A stretch of 64,000 nt of DNA from Verrucomicrobiota bacterium. Its GTDB lineage: Bacteria; Verrucomicrobiota; Verrucomicrobiia; Opitutales; Opitutaceae. A model generated the notes under the pieces. That model made no database searches. It was not told where the DNA came from and saw only the letters and a program-made list of their open reading frames with translations. A program made the position numbers and the translations under genes. The DNA is taken from assembly GCA_016721945.1 (NCBI GenBank), contig JADKHC010000005.1, forward strand, positions 62,001 to 126,000, written 5' to 3'. Positions 59,301 through 64,000 of the stretch are shown here, one piece after another (the stretch's first letter is position 1; each line of letters opens with the position of its first letter).

Positions 59301-60380
59301 ATCGGCATCGATCAGGAGGCACAAAAGAAACTCTTTCAGCCTTTCGTGCAGGCGGATAATTCTACGACACGCCGTTTTGGCGGGACCGGGCTCGGGCTTG
59401 CGATCAGTCGTCAAATTGTCGAATTGATGGGCGGCCGCATCAGCATGAGCAGCGTGATGGGCCAGGGTTCTATTTTTGAGTTTTCCCTCCCCCTTCCAGG
59501 AATTTCAAAGCTCACAAAAAAGGACGCCATCCTTGCTGCAGCAGCGCCACTGCGAAACGCCCAAATCGTAGTCTTCCCGCAGCAAGCAACAGTGCAACGC
59601 GCACTGGAGCACCACGCTAAAGCCTGGGGTTTCTCCCTCTCGTTGGCGAACGATGCGGCAGCGGCAACGGCGCTAATCGCACAAGGCGTTCGTGAGCAAA
59701 ATCCAGTTCAAGCGATAATCATTGGTTCGTCCTCATCCGATACCGAAGTTCGCACTATCGTGCAGGAACTGGCCGGCACCGGAATTCCGATTATTCTCCA
59801 AGGTTCACAAAGAACCATAACCAACGAACAGGCCATAATTCAGGCAAAAGTAGTCGCGATGCTGACGAGTCCGCTGCGCACCTGGAGCCTGCTGCGAACG
59901 CTGCTCTTGGCAGTTGGAATCCATGCAAAAATCTCCACCCCGCCAATGATCGATGTGGAGCCCGCGAAAATATTGCCAGTGACGCCACCCACGGCCGTGC
60001 GCATTTTAGTCGTGGAGGACAACCCGGTAAACCGACGCGTCATCCAGCTCCAGCTTCGGAAAATCGGGTACACCGCGCGCCTCGCCACGAACGGCTTGGA
60101 AGCACTGAAAGCACTCGATGAAGAGCCCGCAGACCTCGTCTTCATGGATTGCCAGATGCCAGAACTCGACGGCTATGAAACTACGATTCGACTGCGTCAG
60201 CAAAAGCGTTTTAGCCGCACGTATGTCACCGCCATGACGGCCAACTCGAAGGAGGGCGATATCGAGCGCTGCCTAGCCGCTGGAATGAACAGCTACCTGC
60301 GCAAACCTGCACGAGAAAGCGAGCTCATCGCAGCCATTGAGCGCGCAATCACCCAGCTGAAAGAGACAGAGCGTGCGTAA
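56301..60380 (+). CDS. Propeller hybrid histidine kinase (second paralogue)
   Basis: A 1359-residue paralogue of the preceding gene, similar along its whole length (about two-thirds identical by eye, higher in the HisKA, HATPase and receiver parts). Same order: signal (ILLSLFLVVPLWALDPSRS), propeller repeats (VANDGKLWLGTAKGLISFDG), Y_Y_Y domain, membrane helix, then a longer coiled coil than its twin (ANSTLRNEIEVRKHAQAETE), HisKA His847, HATPase, pseudo-receiver, receiver Asp1283. The propellers differ most, so the two probably sense different ligands and feed similar outputs. The start is the ATG before LPLAKVLPAK; a GTG 24 bases earlier is possible. Confidence 0.92.
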   Translation: MLPLAKVLPAKFAGSSILLSLFLVVPLWALDPSRSILQYNNRTWRQDNGLPANGINAISVANDGKLWLGTAKGLISFDGVDFRLVNPVGASYIEGQVITSIGARPAGGLWLGMENGGLAFFDGKSVEPRQLPAWLSSVQKVRSLAVDADDTLHIGTIRGAGLWPAGKEMLPLIAGTEIDAFCVSKGRSGRIWIGTAKQGVLYWENGKLVEHPDKSLKNVITQAIAEDQRGFLWVSTGNGVRCYNHELEPVTLPNIRADATSALLIDRHGVVWVGTTGFGLIRYQNGVATIFRKSDGLANDRILSLAETPDGSLWVGTIDGLTQLSDVKFPTLSIADGLVTDGALSVAATRDGGIWVGTPNGVSFIKDGNFSNYGFEGGNGFRSRWVKSIFPASNGDVYFIGGRNNLDRFSGGKVVASWGTDIFPRRVVEDAQGIIIATAGNLMRLENDALVPARLTTGEPIQLAWINDLLMARNGSLWIATEKGIFELKNGTLFDWCKTSGRPAARYDYLAEDDAGSIWATQHGGIARCKDGKIQIISRGQGLYENAINAIIPDLLGNFWVDSTRGIFRVSQAEMNAVADGIAPSIHCTVYEGPHVVKTIDKISYEYSGCRSADGRIWFPSSKGVIVIDPANVPYNPTTPPISIARIRVNGRPYDLAKPPVLEPGPSNLEVDYAALDYLAPQKIQYRYRLQGMDADWIEVGSRRLALYTNLPSGHYRFEVQARSAEGIWGNTRASLDLVFPQRLYQTWGFRIACLGGFFGLGFYLMRVRVMHQRQVELRRSNVLMEENVRMRTAELAKANSTLRNEIEVRKHAQAETEQLHDKLRDAARAAETATKTKSEFLANMSHEIRTPMNGVIGMSNLLLDTSLAPHQRELAETTRNSAEALLTVLNDVLDFSKIEAGKMTLESLEFNLRDVVEESVELLAVRAAEKHVELASIIAYDLPTSVNGDPGRLRQVLLNILGNAVKFTEKGEVVVTVSREPSTEPSAPPLIRFEIRDTGIGIDQEAQKKLFQPFVQADNSTTRRFGGTGLGLAISRQIVELMGGRISMSSVMGQGSIFEFSLPLPGISKLTKKDAILAAAAPLRNAQIVVFPQQATVQRALEHHAKAWGFSLSLANDAAAATALIAQGVREQNPVQAIIIGSSSSDTEVRTIVQELAGTGIPIILQGSQRTITNEQAIIQAKVVAMLTSPLRTWSLLRTLLLAVGIHAKISTPPMIDVEPAKILPVTPPTAVRILVVEDNPVNRRVIQLQLRKIGYTARLATNGLEALKALDEEPADLVFMDCQMPELDGYETTIRLRQQKRFSRTYVTAMTANSKEGDIERCLAAGMNSYLRKPARESELIAAIERAITQLKETERA

Positions 60381-60478
60381 TATCCACGTCGCTTAACGTT
60401 CACCTATTCCAACGATATCCGCCCCGCCGCCAGTAGCGCAGCATCCTCAAAACCGCAGTTGAACTACTAAGCCGGAAT

Positions 60479-60664
60479 CATTCAGTTGGGAGCCACAGAT
60501 GACCACCGATGAGCACAGATTGGGGCAGAAACAACGTCAGGGTTTTGGCGATCTGATCGCTCAATCTGGTTAAACAGGAAACTTCTCGCACGGCGTTAAA
60601 ACAATCCTCCGGGGCATCTGTGTTTATCAGTGTGCATCGGTGGCTCCATTGCATGGATACGGCT
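60479..60664. repeat. 186-bp direct repeat, copy B
   Basis: Second copy of 55802..55988, in the same orientation. The two copies bracket the second kinase gene. Confidence 0.9.
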
Positions 60665-60731
60665 TAGAAACAAAGAATCCAAGGAGGCCTTAATGCTTGG
60701 AAGTTTTGGGTGTTCCACCTCCACAATCCTC

Positions 60732-60780
60732 TCAGCTTTGGTTCTTTGTAGTTCAATCTGGATTGCGAAACTTAGATTAC
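60732..60780. repeat. Dispersed intergenic repeat, copy 2 of 2
   Basis: Matches 7001..7067 without the 8-base insertion: TCAGCTTTGGTTCTTTGTAG, TTCAATCTGGATTGC. Confidence 0.75.
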
Positions 60781-60816
60781 ATTGCCTTAACTGTCGGCAA
60801 GAGCCAATTTCACCAC

Positions 60817-63150
60817 TCAACGCTTTTTGTTGAGCGCGGCAGAGAACCAGTCGCCACCGAGAGCCTGTGGAGGACGCGTCGGAGCAGCCGCAGGACGCGC
60901 GCCGCCACCACCACCGCCAGATCTTGGACCCGTGCTTCCACCCGAACCACCTGCTACAGACTTGGCCCCAATCTCTGGCCGACTGCGCATCGAGAGCGCA
61001 ATGCGTTTCCGCGTGAGATCGATTTCGGTCACCGTCACGGTCACACGCTGCGAGACCTTCACGACCTCGGACGCATCCTTCACGAACGTGTCAGCTAACT
61101 GGCTGACATGCACCAAACCATCCTGGTGTACACCGATGTCCACAAATGCACCGAACGCTGTCACATTGGTTACGATGCCGGGCAATTTCATGCCGGGCTT
61201 CAGATCCTCGGGCTTGCTCACACCCTCCGCGAAGGAAAAAGCCTCGAATTTCTGACGCGGATCGCGGCCAGGTTTCGCAAGCTCGGCGACGATATCAGTC
61301 AAGGTCGGCAGACCGACTTTTTCGGTCACGTAATTCTCCAGCTTGATCTTTTTGCGCAGCGCAGCGTCCTTCACCAGATCCGCCACGGTCACGCCAAGAT
61401 CGGTCGCCATTTTTTCCACCACCGGATAACTTTCCGGATGTACTGCCGAACCATCCAACGGATACACGGCATCGCGAATGCGCAAAAATCCTGCGGCCTG
61501 CTCGAACGCCTTCGGGCCGAGGCGCGGCACGGAAAGCAGCTCCGCGCGGGACTTGAACGCACCTTTTTCATTGCGCCAGGCGATGATACTAGCGGCCGTC
61601 GCCGTGTTCAGGCCGGACACATAACTGAGCAACTGCTTCGACGCGGTGTTCACTTCGACGCCCACGCCGTTGACTGACGACACGACGCAATCGTCGAGCG
61701 AACGTTTCAACGCGTTCTGATCGACGTCGTGCTGATATTGGCCAACGCCGATGCTCTTCGGATCAAGCTTCACGAGCTCGGCCAGCGGATCCATCAGTCT
61801 CCGCCCGATGGATACAGCGCCACGCACGGTGAGATCATGATCGGGAAATTCCTCGCGGGCCACTTCGCTCGCCGAGTAGATCGACGCGCCCGATTCGTTG
61901 ACCATCACGATCGGAATCGAGGGCGGCAGTCCGAGCGAACGCACAAACAATTCCGTCTCGCGACCCGCCGTGCCGTTGCCGATGGCGATGGCCTCGATCT
62001 GGAAAAATTTCACGAAACCGCTCAGCTTCTCCTTCGCTTCTTCCGTGCGAGCTGCACCTTGATCGGGATAGACAACATCGTTGTGCAGCAGCTTGCCTTG
62101 ACGATCGAGGATGACAGTCTTGCAACCGGTTCTAAAACCAGGGTCAATCGCCAACATGACCTTGCCGCCCAGCGGGGAAGCAAGCAACAGCTCGCGCAGA
62201 TTATCGGCAAAGACCTTAATCGCCGTAACGTCGGCCTGCTTTTTCGATTCGAGGCGCATTTCGGTTTCCATCGCCGGTGCGAGAAGTCGCTTGAAAGCAT
62301 CTTGCACAGCGAGACGCACTTGCGCGGAAGCGCCGCCCTTGTTTCTCACAAACAGCGGTTCGACCTCGGCCAGCGCCGCGATCTCATCGACCGTGATGCG
62401 CATCATGAGCATGAGCTCTTTTTCGCCACGCCGCATCGCGAGCAAACGGTGGCTCGGAGTCTTCGCGAGCGGTTCAGTCCAATCAAAGTAGTCCTTGAAC
62501 TTCGCGCCTTCGATTTCTTTGCCAGAAATCATTTTGGAAGAAACGACCGCATCGCGCTGATAAACTGCACGCAGTTTCGCACGCGCCGCAGCGTCGTCAC
62601 TGACACGCTCGGCCAGAATGTCGCGCGCACCGGCCAGCGCTTCGTCCGTGCTAGCGATGGTGCTCTTCTGGTTCTTGCCATCGTCGGCGGTGTATTCACG
62701 ACCGACATACTCCTTGGCGGCAGCGATTGGATCGGTTGCGGGGTCTTGCGCCCACAAAATCTCCGCGAGTGGCTCCACGCCTTTTTCGCGAGCGATCGTG
62801 GCGCGCGTGCGCTTCTTCGGGCGGAACGGCAGGTAAATATCTTCGAGCAGCGTGAGCGAATCGGCGGCGGCGATTTTTTTCGCGAGTTCGTCGGTGAGCA
62901 AGTTGCGCTCTTTGAGCGAGGCAACGATGGCACTGCGGCGTTCGTCGAGCGCGGCGAGTTGTTCAAGCCGATCGCGGATCGCGGTCACGGCAACTTCGTC
63001 GAGTTCGCCCGTGACCTCCTTGCGATAGCGCGCGATGAAAGGCACCGTCGCGCCTTCCTTCAACAACTGCGCCGTGGAGGCGACTTGATGTACTTTCAGG
63101 TTGAGCTCGCTCGCGAGGCGGAGCACGTGATCGGGATTGGGCAGTTCCAT
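60817..63150 (-). CDS. tex: Tex-family RNA-binding transcription accessory protein
   Basis: A 777-residue Tex protein. Order: N-terminal helical domain (TVPFIARYRKEVTGELDEVA), YqgF-like domain (VMLAIDPGFRTGCKTVILDR), HhH region (SYVSGLNTATAASIIAWRNE), and a C-terminal S1 RNA-binding domain (PGIVTNVTAFGAFVDIGVHQ, DGLVHVSQLADTFVKDASEV). A Gly/Ser/Pro tail of about 50 residues is added after S1. Tex binds nucleic acids and affects transcription; the exact role is unsettled. Convergent with the kinase gene. Confidence 0.93.
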   Translation of the reverse strand: MELPNPDHVLRLASELNLKVHQVASTAQLLKEGATVPFIARYRKEVTGELDEVAVTAIRDRLEQLAALDERRSAIVASLKERNLLTDELAKKIAAADSLTLLEDIYLPFRPKKRTRATIAREKGVEPLAEILWAQDPATDPIAAAKEYVGREYTADDGKNQKSTIASTDEALAGARDILAERVSDDAAARAKLRAVYQRDAVVSSKMISGKEIEGAKFKDYFDWTEPLAKTPSHRLLAMRRGEKELMLMMRITVDEIAALAEVEPLFVRNKGGASAQVRLAVQDAFKRLLAPAMETEMRLESKKQADVTAIKVFADNLRELLLASPLGGKVMLAIDPGFRTGCKTVILDRQGKLLHNDVVYPDQGAARTEEAKEKLSGFVKFFQIEAIAIGNGTAGRETELFVRSLGLPPSIPIVMVNESGASIYSASEVAREEFPDHDLTVRGAVSIGRRLMDPLAELVKLDPKSIGVGQYQHDVDQNALKRSLDDCVVSSVNGVGVEVNTASKQLLSYVSGLNTATAASIIAWRNEKGAFKSRAELLSVPRLGPKAFEQAAGFLRIRDAVYPLDGSAVHPESYPVVEKMATDLGVTVADLVKDAALRKKIKLENYVTEKVGLPTLTDIVAELAKPGRDPRQKFEAFSFAEGVSKPEDLKPGMKLPGIVTNVTAFGAFVDIGVHQDGLVHVSQLADTFVKDASEVVKVSQRVTVTVTEIDLTRKRIALSMRSRPEIGAKSVAGGSGGSTGPRSGGGGGGARPAAAPTRPPQALGGDWFSAALNKKR

Positions 63151-63323
63151 CGAAAAGAGCCCGCCATAGCATAGGCCTGAGGCGCATTCGCAAGCGGAAA
63201 TCCCGGAAATCCCTCAGCAGTTTTTAGGGTTCATTCCCCAGTCGGATACATTTCGCTCTACACAGGGAAAACGACTGTTAGCAATTCGCGGCCGGTGCAA
63301 AAAAACGACCGGCAACTTCTCAT

Positions 63324-63695
63324 ATGTCACACGTCAAAACATCCCTCCTCAAAGTTCTTTCTCTCAGCCTGCTTCTAGGCTCTTTTGCCTCGCTGCAAGC
63401 CGCGACATCGGAGGGCACGGCATTCGACGTACGTCCAACGCCGGTCAAAACTCCGCCCCCGGAATATCCAACCCAAATGAAACGCGATGGAGTGTCTGGC
63501 GTGGTCGCCATCAAGGTAGAAATCGATGAATCCGGTGCAGTGACCGCATGCTCGGTCACCAAATCGAGCAACGCGGCCTTTGAGCAGCCTGCCCTGAACG
63601 CAGTCAAGAACTGGCGCTTCACACCTGCGCAAAAATCCGGCGCTCCCGTCAAAGTGAGCGTGGTCATTCCGATCAAGTTCGCAGCCGACGAATAA
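63324..63695 (+). CDS. Short exported TonB C-terminal-domain protein
   Basis: A 123-residue protein: signal peptide (LLKVLSLSLLLGSFASLQAA) and one TonB C-terminal domain (PEYPTQMKRDGVSGVVAIKV, SSNAAFEQPALNAVKNWRFT). There is no Pro-rich spacer or N-terminal anchor, so it is not a classical TonB; it would be free in the periplasm. A terminator follows. Confidence 0.82.
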   Translation: MSHVKTSLLKVLSLSLLLGSFASLQAATSEGTAFDVRPTPVKTPPPEYPTQMKRDGVSGVVAIKVEIDESGAVTACSVTKSSNAAFEQPALNAVKNWRFTPAQKSGAPVKVSVVIPIKFAADE

Positions 63696-63724
63696 ACTAC
63701 GCCGACAATTTCTTGGTTAACCTC

Positions 63725-63758
63725 AAAGACCGTGCTTAAAACGCACGGTCTTTTCTTT
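63725..63758 (+). terminator. Terminator after the TonB-domain gene
   Basis: AAAGACCGTGC / GCACGGTCTTT, perfect 11-bp stem with a 7-base loop, then TCTTTTG. It may also serve the convergent gene. Confidence 0.88.
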
Positions 63759-63765
63759 TGCCCGC

Positions 63766-64000
63766 TTAAAACACCCAGGCCAGCCCGAACCGTATCCAAA
63801 GCGGTATGACAAGGACTCCGGCCACCGTCGTGCCGATCACCACCCGCACCGCCATAAGCGGATGACCGCCGTAATGCTTGGCGATCACGATCGGCAAAAT
63901 TCCCGCAGGCATCGCCGCCTGCACAATCAACACGCGCTTCAGCTCCACCGTACACGGCAGATATTTCGCCAGCACGAGGTAAAGTAACGGATACAAACCC
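63766..64000 (-). CDS. AEC (auxin efflux carrier) family transporter, 5' end beyond window
   Basis: The last 77 codons of a membrane protein whose start lies past the right edge (the frame is open to base 64000). Visible: PLLYLVLAKYLPCTVELKRV, LIVQAAMPAGILPIVIAKHY, GGHPLMAVRVVIGTTVAGVL and VIPLWIRFGLAWVF. The AAMPAGILPIVIAKHYGG segment is the C-terminal signature of AEC permeases, secondary carriers of organic acids or similar compounds. Specificity cannot be judged from this part. Confidence 0.75.
   Translation of the reverse strand, partial: GLYPLLYLVLAKYLPCTVELKRVLIVQAAMPAGILPIVIAKHYGGHPLMAVRVVIGTTVAGVLVIPLWIRFGLAWVF

Larger units (their letters stand above)
60381..60816. other. Intergenic after the second kinase, filled with repeats
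   Basis: About 435 bases between convergent genes: repeat copy B, then the shared CAGCTTTGG repeat. No terminator stood out and no gene recognised. Confidence 0.6.

Noticed and set aside
55802..60664. Insertion sequence or composite transposon around the second kinase
   Set aside because: The bracketing repeats are in direct orientation, contain no transposase frame, and no target-site duplication could be identified.
63375..63955. Reverse-strand frames opposite the TonB-domain gene
   Set aside because: They lack domains and run through the terminator; the forward gene has a signal peptide and a recognisable domain.
1..64000. tRNA and rRNA genes
   Set aside because: No GGTTCGAATCC-type T-arm or conserved rRNA segments were found by eye; a covariance-model scan would be decisive.

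Overview
The window is a GC-rich bacterial chromosome segment with about 53 protein-coding genes, two of them cut by the window edges. No rRNA, tRNA, CRISPR array, prophage or transposase gene was recognised. The gene content suggests a Verrucomicrobiota member, probably near the Opitutaceae: huge periplasmic-propeller hybrid histidine kinases, a poly-Ser/C-terminal-anchor secreted cytochrome dehydrogenase, many short hairpin-like intergenic repeats, and weak Shine-Dalgarno signals. That assignment is inference from gene style.

Layout. 0-12 kb is mostly housekeeping: a LapA-like fragment, a TrmH-type rRNA methylase, an aquaporin, an RhlE-like helicase, an ACT protein, an SRAP protein, a NamZ-type muramidase, a TPR protein, an M50 protease, PrmB and LigA. 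11.8-18.6 kb is a long leftward operon under an ArsR repressor with a perfect palindromic operator: permease, mini-thioredoxin, ProC-like reductase, secreted thioredoxin, CcdA, and an ECF sigma factor read in frame into an AhpD-like carboxymuconolactone decarboxylase. 18.7-22.6 kb is a DUF134-regulator cluster reading outward from a second palindrome: DUF89, NifX-like with a His-rich tail, thioesterase, TrmO, C_GCAxxG_C_C protein and a metallo-beta-lactamase-fold protein. 22.7-25.0 kb is an IlvD with a large internal insertion that looks NTF2/SnoaL-like.

25.3-33.5 kb is a second ArsR-type regulon: a leftward operon of DUF2892 protein, RND adaptor and pump, two rhodaneses, a CoA-disulfide-reductase/rhodanese fusion and a methyltransferase, divergent from its ArsR gene. 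It looks like a sulfane-sulfur or thiol stress response. 33.6-38 kb has MetW and MetX on either side of a sodium:solute symporter. 38-43.2 kb has two secreted hypothetical proteins, YebC, and the classic yidC-yidD-rnpA-rpmH block without dnaA. 43.2-51.4 kb has a Y-family polymerase, a chemoreceptor, a phosphodiesterase, LepB, a YgjP-like protease and a secreted sugar dehydrogenase/cytochrome. 51.4-60.7 kb has two tandem paralogous hybrid kinases of about 1350 aa embedded in repeats, with traces of the duplication that made them. 60.8-64 kb has Tex, a short TonB-domain protein and an AEC transporter fragment.

A cross-cutting observation: five otherwise conserved genes (antiporter, small PH-like protein, CcdA, CoA-disulfide reductase, MetW) are each broken by a single-base frameshift, four of them repaired by adding one base to a homopolymer. 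Together with a G10/A13/G8 tract near 6.9 kb, this suggests consensus errors rather than real gene decay, and frame-dependent claims in these places should be read with that in mind.
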